DNA from: Nosema muscidifuracis
Lineage: Eukaryota > Microsporidia > Nosematidae
Direction of reading: 5' to 3'
Length of the DNA stretch: 64,000 nt
Assembly: GCA_028335825.1 (NCBI GenBank)
Contig: JAIOKI010000001.1
Span: 682,001-746,000, forward strand
Below, piece by piece: positions 40,197 through 51,681 of the stretch. A program made the position numbers and the translations under genes. Each line of letters starts with the position of its first letter. Position 1 is the first letter of the stretch. Below the pieces are notes generated by a model. It saw only the letters and a program-made list of their open reading frames with translations, was not told where the DNA came from and ran no database searches.

Positions 40197-41554
40197 GGGC
40201 TGAAAACGTTATTTTATTTATATTTAAAAATCTTTAATTAATTTTTCCAAAAATAGAAAAATGAAAGTTTTTATGTTTAGAAATTGTTTTTCTCAAAAAA
40301 TAATGATCCTTTTTTTATTGATAAATTATTACGAGAATGGGTCATATATTTATATAGATGAGTCATATAGTGGATTTAACAAGACTACTTTTAGATACAA
40401 AGAAACTAAAATATCAAAAAAATTCTAATAAAAAAAAAATAAAAATATTTATTGGAAAAATAAAATCAGTATAGAAAAAAATTCTAATATAATAAAAAAA
40501 TAAATTTAATATTAAAAAACGTTATAATTATGAAGTGTGTCTTAATAATTAACTTTACGTTATTTGTTGGCTTATTTTATTAATTTAATTTTTATAAATT
40601 TGATTTGATAATTTTATAAATTATTTATATTGATAATAAATTTAAGTTTAACTGAAGAAATATTTTTAATTAAAGTTTTTAAAACAAATGATTTAAAAAC
40701 TAAATAAATAATTGGGTGTTTGAATAATGAAGTTTAAGCCACAAATAGATTCAATAAAAAAAAATCTTTTTTTAAATTCGAGTTCTTGTTTAATAAAATA
40801 TTCCAATTCTCAAGAAAAATAGAAAACAAGCTTATACGATATCAAGCACTTATCTAATTAACGGAAATGTTTTAATTTATTTTTATCTTGCATTTATTGT
40901 TATTAAATATTTTTAAAATATTTAATTATTTTTAGAATAAATAATAAATGAATATTTCGGCGTCAAGTATAAAATATCTAGAGAATGACTACAATACTAA
41001 TAATAAAAGACAAACACTAGCATACCAGAATATCTTTTTTGTAGATTACAAGAAAATAGATAATTTTAATATATAAAAGTCTTTAAATATTTGTTAATGA
41101 TCTTATTAGTCTACATTAAGATATATTAATAATTAATAATTATAATCTTTAGTTCTATTATTTTCATGAAATAAATAATTTTTTTTAGTTTCTACTTGAC
41201 TAATTTAAATTAATTAAATAGTATAAAAATATAAAATATTAAAAAAATCGAAAAATAATTATAAGAATCAATACTTAGTTCAAATAATTTCGATATTTAA
41301 AGTTCAAATTTATTTACGTCGAGATAAGTTGAAACCTACAATATTTAATAATTACCTTTTTAAAAACAAACATATTCTAATTTTTTGTTTGTAAAACATA
41401 CTTTTTTTATATCTAAACATTACAAGAATTTAATAGATAAATTTTAGTAGTATTCATCTATTAATGTTATTTTAACAGTCATTGATTTAAAAAAACAGAT
41501 TTTATTTATTTTTTATTGATATTTTAAATTAAAAAAATTGATCACCTATTGATT
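40197..41554. other. 1.4 kb gap, no gene seen
   Basis: AT-rich, with no convincing frame or RNA. Nothing to annotate. Confidence 0.6.
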
Positions 41555-41980
41555 TTAATTAGAAATTTCTTGATCTTGATTATTTTGCATGTCGAGTGAA
41601 TTTAAAAAATCTTCATCTGTACTTAATATATTAATTAAATCTGGATAATCTTGATCAATAATTTCGACAAGATCATCAATAAACTCGCCAAGGTTAGATG
41701 GTGAATACCTTTTTGGAAAGGTTTGTTCGTTATCTTCTACATTAGAAATATTTTCATTATTTTTTTTTGAACTGTCAATTTCATCATTTTCCATTTCAAT
41801 TCTCATCTCATTTTCTATTACTTTACTTATCACGTCATAAAGACTCGAAATGGAATTATTTTCTTGATCTGAGTATTCATCATCACTAGAAAATCTGATT
41901 GTTGTTTTATTACTATCAAAACAAGTCTTAAAATTATTTGAGGAACTTTTAATCAAATTTAATAAAATACTAAGAAGCAT
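41555..41980 (-). CDS. Small acidic orphan protein with hydrophobic leader
   Basis: This 141-residue protein opens with MLLSILLNLIKSSSNNF, a short leader that may be a signal peptide, and continues as a strongly acidic, Ser/Asn/Asp/Glu-rich chain: SSDDEYSDQENN, then a helical segment LGEFIDDLVEIIDQDYPDLINIL near 95-117. No cysteine pairs or domains are seen beyond one Cys near residue 20. No CCC is present before the ATG (the sequence reads AAAAAAGCC), so the start is less sure. It lies between members 1 and 2 of the helical family, with no resemblance to them. Confidence 0.55.
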   Translation of the reverse strand: MLLSILLNLIKSSSNNFKTCFDSNKTTIRFSSDDEYSDQENNSISSLYDVISKVIENEMRIEMENDEIDSSKKNNENISNVEDNEQTFPKRYSPSNLGEFIDDLVEIIDQDYPDLINILSTDEDFLNSLDMQNNQDQEISN

Positions 41981-44145
41981 GGCTTTTTTAAAAAAAAATT
42001 AATTTATTAAAAATAAACAAATTAAATTTTTTGTTTTTATTATATAATTTTTTTAGAAAAATCAATAAACTGTGAATTAATCAATTAACATTTGTTTAAC
42101 TTGTTTAGAAATTCACGTTTTTAATTTATAATAAATAAATATTATTCCATCAAAATATTTTTTTAACAATCATTTATTAAATAACAAATCTAAAATGATT
42201 TTAAATAAAGAAAATTATTTATTATATAACATATCTAATATACTATTTATTTAAATAATACATCATTTTTAAATATTTTCTTTTAAAAATTTTGCTGGTC
42301 CTGAGTAGAAAGTTGATGATTGAATAAGAAGAATAAAAGAAATGTAAAATGGAATTTCTAGTGGAAATAATGACGATTTCAAAAACTTCTACTATTTTTA
42401 AGATAGATTTAAAATTTTTAATAAAAGTCAAAAAATTATGATAAAGTAATAAAAAATTTTAATGAACCTTACTAGGTACAAAAAATTCCTAGAAACTTCA
42501 TATTCATAAGATGCATTAATGTAGATAATTAAAAGACGTATAGTTGTTTTTTGGATATTTAATATTTTAATTAAGATATGCTTGATAATAGAAAAAAACA
42601 ATTATTAATTTTGCTCAGAAATAATTTAAATTAAATATTAGTACTAAAGGACTACTTGAACTAAAACCATGGTGTTTAATTCAATTTCAATATCGGTTTA
42701 TTTTAATCCATATATAACAATGATGGTAAAGTTGCTAATTACACCTTGAATTATTTTTTAGAGAATATTCAAGATAAAGATTTAAGTTTAATAAAAAAGC
42801 AATATTTTTAATTTTGAAATAAATATTAAAAGTACGTTAAGTCTTATATAGAATCTGATACAATATTGAGCTGCTTATTTGATAAACCAATGCCCTATCT
42901 TTACTATACCAGTATGGACTAACAAATATGATAAATTTGTCGATATTTTTAATTAAAAGATAAGCCATAAACTAATTGGAATAATTCTTATCTATATATG
43001 AAATATTTAATGTTATAACTCTCTTAAAAAAATATATACACAATCAATTATATATAGAATCACCACATATCTCCGTGTGTATTTATGTTATAAAAAATAA
43101 AAAATGATGATTTCATAAAATGTATAAGATATTTAATAAACTACTTTCTTCTGATTCTAGAATAATAGAAATCAACTTATATGTGAATGATTAAAATTTT
43201 AAGATTATTTTATCATAACTCATAAATTAAGTTGTTTTTTTGAATGTAAAATGATCATCCAAATAAGATAATGTATTCAAGTCGTATTAATTATATAATT
43301 TTTTCGATAGGAGTCAAATCCATCTCCTTTAATATTTATTTTTCGTATTTAATTTGATAACGTGATTAAATTACTGTTAAAAATCAGTAAAGATAAAAAA
43401 GATATAAGTTTAACTTTATATGAGTTAGTACTGAGTCTTTCTAGTATATATTTATTCGTCGTCATTTCACAATTTAAAGCGTCAGCAAAAAACGTAAATA
43501 TATTACTTATTTCTCATTCTTTATTTATCCTCAGTAGTCTAATTATCAGTGTCGATTCACTTTCTAACAAATAATTCTTATATCTTAATTTTTTAAGTTC
43601 GGACTATTTAGAAAGTTAAAAATATTTATTTTTTTACTACTTGAATTATTAAAAAAAACAGTCTAAAATTTTCAAAACTATTTAGAATTTATATTCTCTT
43701 AATTTTTTTTTAATTTTAATATATAAATTTTTTATTAAAAAAACACCTAACCAATTATATACATATTAACAAAAAATAAAATACTTCTATATTATTTTTG
43801 GTTCAGTATTGAATCTTCAATATATGTTTATATTTTTTAATCAAATTAAACATTCCAGAAATGTGTTTCATTAAACTTTTATTTAATTTATTTTCTTTAA
43901 TTAATGAATGACTAAACTTAATTACTACGTGACTTTTTATTTAATAGCTTACTAGAATTTATATGATAATTATACAAAAATAATAATCTAATTTATATTA
44001 ATATTTACCCGCTTTTTAAATTAAAAAAAATATTAAAATAAAAATTTAACCCAAAAGAGAATTTTTAATAAACAATTACTTTTATACAAAAAAATCCAAA
44101 AATTAAATAAATTATCTAAAATAAGTTTTTATCAAAAAATATTTT
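41981..44145. other. 2.2 kb gap, possible relic near 42650-42930
   Basis: Mostly AT-rich. The stretch 42650-42930 has less biased composition (strings such as ACCATGGTG and ACCAATGCCC) and may be a decayed gene or element that I cannot name. A frame at 43362-43574 opens with GTG and lacks any family signal. No RNA gene seen. Confidence 0.5.
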
Positions 44146-44703
44146 TTAATTTTCTATTGTATTTTGTAGTAATGTAAAGAAATGAAGATTTCTTAAATTA
44201 TAGCACAAATTTAAATAGCTATTCAATATATCTAATATTTTCTTGATATACTCATTGCACTCGATTTGTATGATATTCGTAGAATAATCTTCATTTAGTA
44301 AAGTTTTATATTTATTAATAAAAGAATTAATTTCACATAACGAAATAGATCCTAATGATAATTCTTTATATGTATCTTCAAAAGATTTCATATTAAAATT
44401 TTCAAATGTAATATCAAATATAAAAAAATCTTCTTTATCACGTATATACTTTCTAATTTTAGAATAATCTGTTAAAAAACTATCGACTAAATCACGTAAA
44501 TACATATTCGTATTAGATATTCTAACAATACTATCGTACCAATAATTTAAATGAGAATCACCATATATATTCATATAATAAATAAAATTGGTGATATATT
44601 GGTCTTTTATATTATAATCATTAATTTTATTATGTTGTAAAGTATGATCTGTAGGACTGGATGAGATAAAAATAAATACTATAGATAGCACCTCAAAATT
44701 CAT
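44146..44703 (-). CDS. Secreted helical orphan, family member 2
   Basis: This 185-residue protein follows CCC by three bases. A signal peptide is probable at 1-17 (MNFEVLSIVFIFISSS). It aligns along its length with member 1 (39651-40196): the start MNFE, a KIRKYIRDKEDF stretch where member 1 has KKYIRNKHDF, ELSLGSISLCEINSFINKYKTLL where member 1 has KISLASVSLFEITTFINKYKTLV, and NLCYNLRNLHF near the C-terminus. Identity looks like about 40%. The spacing to member 1 is about 4 kb and to member 3 about 1.7 kb, all on the minus strand. Unknown function. Confidence 0.78.
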   Translation of the reverse strand: MNFEVLSIVFIFISSSPTDHTLQHNKINDYNIKDQYITNFIYYMNIYGDSHLNYWYDSIVRISNTNMYLRDLVDSFLTDYSKIRKYIRDKEDFFIFDITFENFNMKSFEDTYKELSLGSISLCEINSFINKYKTLLNEDYSTNIIQIECNEYIKKILDILNSYLNLCYNLRNLHFFTLLQNTIEN

Positions 44704-46455
44704 ATGGGTTATCAGTTTTTTTAATTTATTTCAAAAAATAATATATTTAAATAGAGTAATTCTTTGTTACTAAATTTATTAGTAAGAAAATAATTATTTA
44801 ACCATATCTACTTCTAATTGTAATGTTTTTTTTTGAGACTTATATTTCTTATTTAATAATTTTTTTATTCAACTTTTCTTTAAATATTATAATTAATTAT
44901 TCTTAGTCATCAATGACAATTTAAATGGAAAACTTAATATATTTTTAATAAATAAATAGTAATGATTCATAATTTTGTTAAATCCAAATTTACCAAATTG
45001 ACTATTATTCAGTCCCAAACGGACTAAAACATTAAAAAAATTTGATCTTATTTTTGCTGTAAAAATAATAATTTTGGTTTCAAAATCTCAATAACAAAAA
45101 TACAAAAAAAATTATATTTAAATGCTTATTTCAAGTCACAAAAAAATTTAAATTAATTAAACATAGATTCATTGATGTTGGGATCAAGTAACTTGGTGAC
45201 GTCATGGCTTAATTTATCACCATTGCTACATAAAGAGTAACCCCTAAGAATAAATATGTTTTTTAGTAATCATTCTGCATACAACAATTGAGATAAATAT
45301 AATATCTTTATATATTTTTATTCTCATATTGACAACTTTCATAACTATAAATAGTCATTGATAAATTTAAATAAAATTTTAAGAATATTGAAAGAAAGGG
45401 GAAAGAAGAAAAAATATAAAGTCATAATTTATCTCAAATAGAATTATATTTTGAGAAAATTTATGACACTAAAAATTTTTAATATTATTTATTTTAAAAA
45501 TACATCTAAAAATTTTAATATCTTTAGAAGTATATAAAATATGGAAGAATATATATTATTACTTCTGCCATGAAGAGTGCTTAATTAAAGATATACTTAT
45601 TTTAATAATAAGTTTTAGTATCACATATCAATTATTTTATGCATTATCTAACAAACCTTTTACTTTAAAATTTAATAAAACTTTAAGTCTCATTTTTTTA
45701 ATCTTAATTAAAATAATGCAGTAATAATCTTCACAATGCCTGCTAATTTTATTTTTGATTATATGAATAAATAAGTTGCAAATTAGACAAGTCTTCAATA
45801 GTCTGTAATAAGAGATCAGTAATTTGATCATATGTAATATAACGTCATAAAATATCGGTTTTCAAGATAAAGAAATAATATATTAATTGTTTTGATAAAG
45901 AAGATAAAACTAAATTAGAAACATTATCATTTGTTTCTTTAGTTTATAAGAAAATAAAATCTCTACTTACGATATAGACTTGATAAATCTTATTTGTTGA
46001 GTAAATAGTTTTATTTATACAAATCTTAAATATCTTTGTTAAGTAGATTTTTCTTTAAGAAGTCGAATAATAAAATATTAAATATATTTTAAAAAGGAAA
46101 GATTTTTATTTAGTCTACTAAAATCAACTTTATAAAAATTTAGATCTAGAAATGATAACATTTTAAAATTTAAAATAAATCATATTGGCTCTACAACCAA
46201 TTTAATTAAAATATGTTAATTTGTAAAATATATTATAAGTTAAGAATTTTTTATGTACGATCACCCACTCTTCTTATTCTAATAAATAGGTTAAGATGTT
46301 TATCTAATCATTGTTAAACTTTTTAAAGATTATAATTTTATTTTTAAGATGTAGTCTTTATTCTGTTAAATATTGATAATATGAATTTTTTAATAATAGT
46401 CTTATTTACAATATATAAACTAACAGCCAATTCTCGTTATTTTCTGTTAATATAT
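44704..46455. other. 1.75 kb gap, no gene seen
   Basis: AT-rich with one less biased patch at about 45170-45290, including a TGACGTCATG string and a CCCC with only an 11-codon frame after it. No gene seen. A frame at 45637-45831 does not look coding. Confidence 0.5.
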
Positions 46456-47061
46456 TTAATATAAATAAATTGAATCATAGTATTTTTCCATAGAATATAC
46501 TTTTAGAACAGTATAAATATTCCTTAGAAAATTACAAATATTAATGAATTTCTCCAAATTTGTTAAATACTGGTTCAATAAAATTCTACTACTTTTTAAA
46601 TAGTTTCTTCCTAGGATCTGCATAATTATATTTTTCTTATATTTTTTAATAAAAAGTTTTATATCAGCAAGAGGAATTTCTCCTAATTTATATTTTGAAT
46701 ATACATTCAAAAATACATCAGAAAATTCATAAAAATATTTTTTAGTTGAATATTCGTTTAAGCATGGTAAAAAATCTTTTAAATCTAAAAAAGATTCAAA
46801 ATGTACTTTAAATTCATTATTTTCATTTATAAATTCATTTAAAAATAAGTCACTTCCGTTTTTTTCTAAATGTAAATCTAAAAGATTTAAATTTATGATC
46901 ATTTCATTTGAATCAAATCTTTTAAGCAAATCTTTTGTTTCTGTAATATTTTTTAATACGATGTTTAGAATAGCTTCATCTTCATAGACTACTGTTGATC
47001 TTATATTTAAAAATAGAAAATTATATACTAGAGTCTTACTCAAAAATGATAATAAAAGCAT
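46456..47061 (-). CDS. Secreted helical orphan, diverged family member 3
   Basis: A 201-residue protein whose ATG follows CCCC by 6 bases. The leader MLLLSFLSKTLVYNFLFLNI is hydrophobic. It shares with members 1 and 2 the spaced pattern LGEIPLADIKLFIKKYKK (family LGSISLCEINSFINKYKT) and the terminal helix with FLRNIY. Otherwise similarity is low, so it is an old paralogue or a domain-sharing relative. A Cys lies in SFLDLKDFLPCLNEY, and another in the terminal helix. Its neighbour downstream is member 2; its upstream flank is the Ty3/gypsy fossil. Confidence 0.68.
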   Translation of the reverse strand: MLLLSFLSKTLVYNFLFLNIRSTVVYEDEAILNIVLKNITETKDLLKRFDSNEMIINLNLLDLHLEKNGSDLFLNEFINENNEFKVHFESFLDLKDFLPCLNEYSTKKYFYEFSDVFLNVYSKYKLGEIPLADIKLFIKKYKKNIIMQILGRNYLKSSRILLNQYLTNLEKFINICNFLRNIYTVLKVYSMEKYYDSIYLY

Positions 47062-47318
47062 TTTTATGGGGTAAATTTTTTTAATTGTTAATCAAATTAA
47101 AAAAATTTTAATATATTTCACGTTCATTCTTATAAATTATACTGGCAGAATTCAGCCTTTCGATTGGTACATTAGTGATAATATTTAAAGAGAGAAACAC
47201 TATAAAGAACACCAAATTTCATAAGTAATTTGTATAAAAAAAGATTTGTAATGAGCTTTTAATCTCGATATAAGTGCTTAACATAAATTTTGTTTTAATA
47301 ATATAATATAATATAAAA
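47062..47318 (-). repeat. Probable LTR piece of the Ty3/gypsy fossil
   Basis: Read on the minus strand, a TGTTAAGCACTTATAT start (47283 downwards) follows shortly after the end of the polyprotein relic, as a 3' LTR would. The same start occurs near 60610 downwards. Not proven, because a second LTR was not found on the far side. Confidence 0.4.
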
Positions 47319-48460
47319 TCACCTCTTTAGACGGTTATTCTCATCCTTACTAAGTCTTTTTAAATCATAATGTCTTTTCTTGACATATCTTCCATTTTCA
47401 AGCCTCAATATAGAAAAAACACCTGGATATATTTCAACCGCTGTGCCACGGTCCAAAAACTTTCTTAACTGTACTTATTACATCCTTTCAAATTTTTATT
47501 TTTTGCTACTTTAACCTCTTGTTTATTTATAAATTGCTTTATGTACCAACGCTAAAACTTCTTAGTATAACTTCCATGTGAACTATTCTCGATCATAACT
47601 GTTCCTGTCTTGTCATCTAATGCTTCTACTGAGGTGCACTTTATTCCTGTGTAGAAGCTTAGAATACATTTCTCAATTGCTTAGTAAACCTTATCTTAAA
47701 ATAATACCTTTTACTATTTAGTATTCAATCTATCATTGTCATAATGATTCTTTTAAATCTACCATTACTTCTATGTGGTTCTATCATAACCTGCCTGTGT
47801 TTAATACTTAAATTCCTACAAACCTTACTCATCCGTTCATTACAAAATTCTATGCCGTTGTCATTGATTATTTTCTCCGGATTCTTACCCTCTTTGCATA
47901 AATTCTCCAAAAACGTGACTATTTCAGAAGCCTGTTTACTTTTAATAACTTTACCTCATAATCTTCTAATAAAATAATCAATTCTGTCTACTAAGAAAAC
48001 CCTCTCTTCTATAAATTCAATTAAATTCATCTTGACTTTTTCCAAATATCTCGTTGTATTTATAAAATAGTTGTCTCTACTCGTCTTTCTATTGTATTTC
48101 TGTCATTTCTCGCATCTCTTTATATTTTCTCTTTTATTACTAGTCAATAATATTGCTTTCTCAGCTCATAATATACCGTAGTTCTACTTCTATAACTTAA
48201 CTTCACATGGCAATCTATTTTTAATTTTTCTCTATCCTTCTCTTCCACTATCAAAAATACATATCTTTTTCCTATCTACGTACTTTACGCATTTATTTCT
48301 TTTACCTTCAATTTGTTTATCTTTCCTGCATCGATTTTCTTCTTTTTCTCTTCCTCTTCAGCTGTATAAATTCTACTTAGAGAATCTGCTACTACCATTT
48401 CTTCCCCTGGTATATGCTCAATTTCAAAGTCAAAGTCTGTAACTAATTAATTGTTTAACA
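47319..48460 (-). mobile_element. Ty3/gypsy retrotransposon fossil (pol 3' part)
   Basis: The minus strand shows, in order, an RNase H end patch near 48400, an integrase core patch near 47750-47890 (around NDNGIEF), and an integrase C-terminal SH3-like patch near 47330-47440 with a DLKRL ending. The element is broken with several breaks and its 5' parts are not found. It is distinct from, and better kept than, copies A and B, since its RNase H end patch looks different. It separates the helical family from the Cys-rich membrane gene. Confidence 0.85.
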
Positions 48461-48764
48461 TAAAACTTAAGAATTTCTTCACTTAATTCTATTTTTTAAT
48501 TTCTTAAATATATTTTAAAAATTTGATATATTAAATTTTATAAGGTCATCATTTACTTAATAGTAAAATTTAATACGTTTAGATTTTGATACAATCAATT
48601 CTAAGATTTGTTTCTCAATTCTTAAAGATATGAATAAATTTCTCTCTTTGTAGTCAAGTTAAATATTTTACATCTTTTAGAAGATTATAAACTTTAATTT
48701 AATATCTTTCTGTTATTGTCATTAGAATTTATATTATATTAAAATGAATAAAATTATAGCATTT

Positions 48765-48905
48765 TTTAATTAAATATTCTTAATGATATCAAGTAGGATA
48801 TTTTTTTAATTAAATATTCTTAATGATATTAAATAGAATCTTTTTTTAAATTAAATATTAAGGAAATTTTTTTAATCAAATATTTTTAATGATATCAAGT
48901 AGATT
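48765..48905. repeat. Tandem copies of the 3' coding end of the Cys-rich gene
   Basis: A unit containing ATTAAATATTCTTAATGATA and TCAAGTAG recurs near 48769 and 48815, with a partial copy near 48855. The last copy (48872-48905) is the gene's own final codons and stop, which read ISLKIFD on the minus strand. Confidence 0.8.
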
Positions 48906-49909
48906 ATCAAAGATATTGCAATAATAATTGATCCAGTAAGACCACATCTTAATTTCATTTTATTCTCCTTATTCTTAATAGAATATAATCCAAATAAACT
49001 TAACAATACTATTCCTGTAAACGTAACAGGTACAACAGTATTTACATCAAAATCCTTAATTTCAGTAGAATTTTCAACTGTAGAAATTTCTTCAATACTA
49101 CGTAATCTTCTTCCATAATGATGAGTATCCTCAATGGCTGATAAATCTTTATGAGGTCTTGTCTCAAATTCAATATTAAATATTTTACCAATTTCATTAA
49201 GTTGATTCTCAAAATGATCATTCTTACATTCTGATCTAATATCTCGACTTAAAGTATTAGTCAAACAATTCAAGTCGTTAAAACATTCGTCACGTAATTC
49301 ATACGCACTGTATTTAGCTTCATAAATCTTATTACTATCATCACAAAGCTCATCCAATTTTTTAATAAAAATATCCTTAGCTTCATTAACATATTTACCT
49401 ACGTCATATTTTACCATTTCTCCATTCACCGGTCGATAATCGTATTTATCACATCCTTCTATATATTTATCATCCGTGCTAATATTTTGCATATCAAATA
49501 TCGAACATGGCTTGTAAAAATTTAAACTGTCAGCAAAGATTTTTATACAACTTGGATCAAAATTACACATCTTCTTACTTAAATGAAATAAACATTTTGG
49601 TATCATTTTAAGTTCCTGTTTCATTTTTTCAGCATCTTGAACATTTTTAGTTTCCAACATCTTACATATAGGCATCTTAGAATCTAAAAGATCATATTTC
49701 CAGTAAATAAACTTCTCCATATAATCATAATCAGCTCCTGTACTTGGATTTCGTAATATTTCTGAAGTAGAATTCGTAGCAGATATCTTGTTAGAAGATT
49801 CCATTTGAACAATTTCATGGGCTCCTAATTCTTCAATATTTTTATCTTTAGCTTCATCTTTATTAGTCTCGATTAGTTCATCATTGTTGTTAGTTATTGG
49901 TATCCTCAT
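48872..49909 (-). CDS. Cysteine-rich membrane protein (orphan)
   Basis: A 345-residue protein with the ATG 12 bases after CCC. The N-terminal 70 residues are Asn/Glu/Ser-rich and have no clear signal peptide. Residues about 80-225 carry ten cysteines (spacing such as MCNFDPSC, ECFNDLNC), an even number that suits disulphide bonds. The C-terminal part has hydrophobic segments at about 293-312 and 325-343, likely a hairpin of two membrane helices. The last codons are reiterated beyond the stop (separate entry). A surface protein anchored near its C-terminus is my best description. Family unknown. Confidence 0.7.
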   Translation of the reverse strand: MRIPITNNNDELIETNKDEAKDKNIEELGAHEIVQMESSNKISATNSTSEILRNPSTGADYDYMEKFIYWKYDLLDSKMPICKMLETKNVQDAEKMKQELKMIPKCLFHLSKKMCNFDPSCIKIFADSLNFYKPCSIFDMQNISTDDKYIEGCDKYDYRPVNGEMVKYDVGKYVNEAKDIFIKKLDELCDDSNKIYEAKYSAYELRDECFNDLNCLTNTLSRDIRSECKNDHFENQLNEIGKIFNIEFETRPHKDLSAIEDTHHYGRRLRSIEEISTVENSTEIKDFDVNTVVPVTFTGIVLLSLFGLYSIKNKENKMKLRCGLTGSIIIAISLIIYLISLKIFD

Positions 49910-51681
49910 TTTAATTTTTAGGGTTTATGTCTTTATATATTTTATTTTTAATTAATGATATTTAATTAAAATTTGATATTTTAAAAGTGAAAAAATAAAA
50001 TGTATAAAATTGATATATATCATATTTTAACATACTCTAAATTTTTATCAAAATATATTTATAATTATTTAATTAAAATAAATCTATAAAGTATTAATTA
50101 AAATTTAAACTTATAAATATTGTAAAATACAATGTTAATAGAAAAAATAAATATTTAAGATTTAAATTCTCGAATCAAAAATATTTTAATCTATCAATTC
50201 TTCAATCCATTTAACTACAAATAATTAAATCAATTAATCTTAAATTTTTCAATAAATTTTATTACAAATTCTTTAATATATTAAACTACAAATTATTAAA
50301 TCTATTAATCTTAAATTTATCAATACATTTAACTACAAATTCTTTAATCAATTAATCTTAAATTTTTCAATCCATTTAACTACAAATTCTTTAATCAATT
50401 AAACTTCAAGTTATAAATAAAGTAAATCATTAATTTGTTCTAAATTAAATTGATCAAAATTTTAATGAAATATCAAATTTTTGTTAATAGTTCAATGATA
50501 TTTTACAAATGTAAAAAAATAAGTGATTATTTACCTGAGAATATTAGAAACGAAATATAATCTGTTAGATAATCACTCAGTTTTTTTATACAAATTTAAA
50601 CTAAGAATGATACTATAAGTGGCTACATGTAATGAAATTGTACTAATTTTAATTGTCAATATATAACAAGACTCAAATTATAAAGTCGAATATTTTCAAA
50701 TAAGAATATTTAAGGGAATTTTAAAAGCTTAACGATGGTAAAACATTTATGAATAAAGATTAAAAAAGAATTAGAAAGAAAAAATATTGATGAATAATGT
50801 ATTAAGAATTAAAAAATATTTTGATTTATACTATTAAGCGAAACACTGATATTTAATTATATCAATAAAAGCTTAAGATTACAAAAATAAAAAGTTTAAT
50901 TTAGATACTAGAACAATTAAAAAAATATTAAAAAATTAAAATAACTAAAATAGGTTTTTTAAGGCGATATTCAATTATCTTTAATATCTTGTAGATTATA
51001 AAATTTGAGATCGATCATATAATGAACAATTTTTTGTAATCACCTCTTCTTTTTATAGATGATTTTACAAAGTTTAACGAACTAGTAAAAAAACACAGAA
51101 ATATGCTTGATATTGTTATATTACTAAATAAAGAAAAGAACAAGTATATAATATTAATAGAAGAAAATTAGGAATATAAATAAAGTAATGTGTGAAATGA
51201 AATGTAAAACTAAATTGAATGCTAAAAAATTTAATATCATTTATTAAATATTATGTTGAACTAAAAAATAAAGAGAATAGAAACATCATTTTATATATTT
51301 TAAAAATAAATAAAACAAAGTATTATCTAATTAAGCTGTCTTATACAAAAAAGAACTTAATAGTGTTTAATATAAAAAAACTTGATTGTTTTTGACACTG
51401 GATGATTAAAAGAGGTTATTTTGAGAAGATAAATTATATTGAAGATTGAATTGAACAAATAAATTTTTAATAACGAACTCATGATGAAAATTTAAAGAAG
51501 TTTTAAGTATTGAATCTATATAGTGATATTAAAAACAATCACAATTAAACAAACCATTTTGATATAATGAAGTACCTGGTAGTAAGTTTTAATAATTTGA
51601 TAAATATCAATATTAAGAAGAAAAGAATTTTTAAATTATATTTTAGGTAAAATATCAATGCTTAAATAAAATGTTTTTTAA
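49910..51681. other. 1.8 kb gap with AT repeats
   Basis: From about 50180 to 50410 a unit containing TTAATCTTAAATTTTTCAAT and ACTACAAATTCTTTAA recurs about four times at roughly 45-60 bases. The rest has no recognised feature. Confidence 0.55.

Noticed and set aside
42243-42431. 62-codon minus-strand frame
   Set aside because: No start motif, no recognisable features. Its length is expected by chance in a long gap.
43362-43574. 70-codon plus-strand frame
   Set aside because: It opens with GTG, not ATG, and lacks CCC.
45170-45290. Solo LTR or gene relic
   Set aside because: The patch is less AT-rich but I could find no matching copy, terminal repeats or frame in the window.
45637-45831. 64-codon minus-strand frame
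   Set aside because: Compositionally like the spacer around it and without a start motif.
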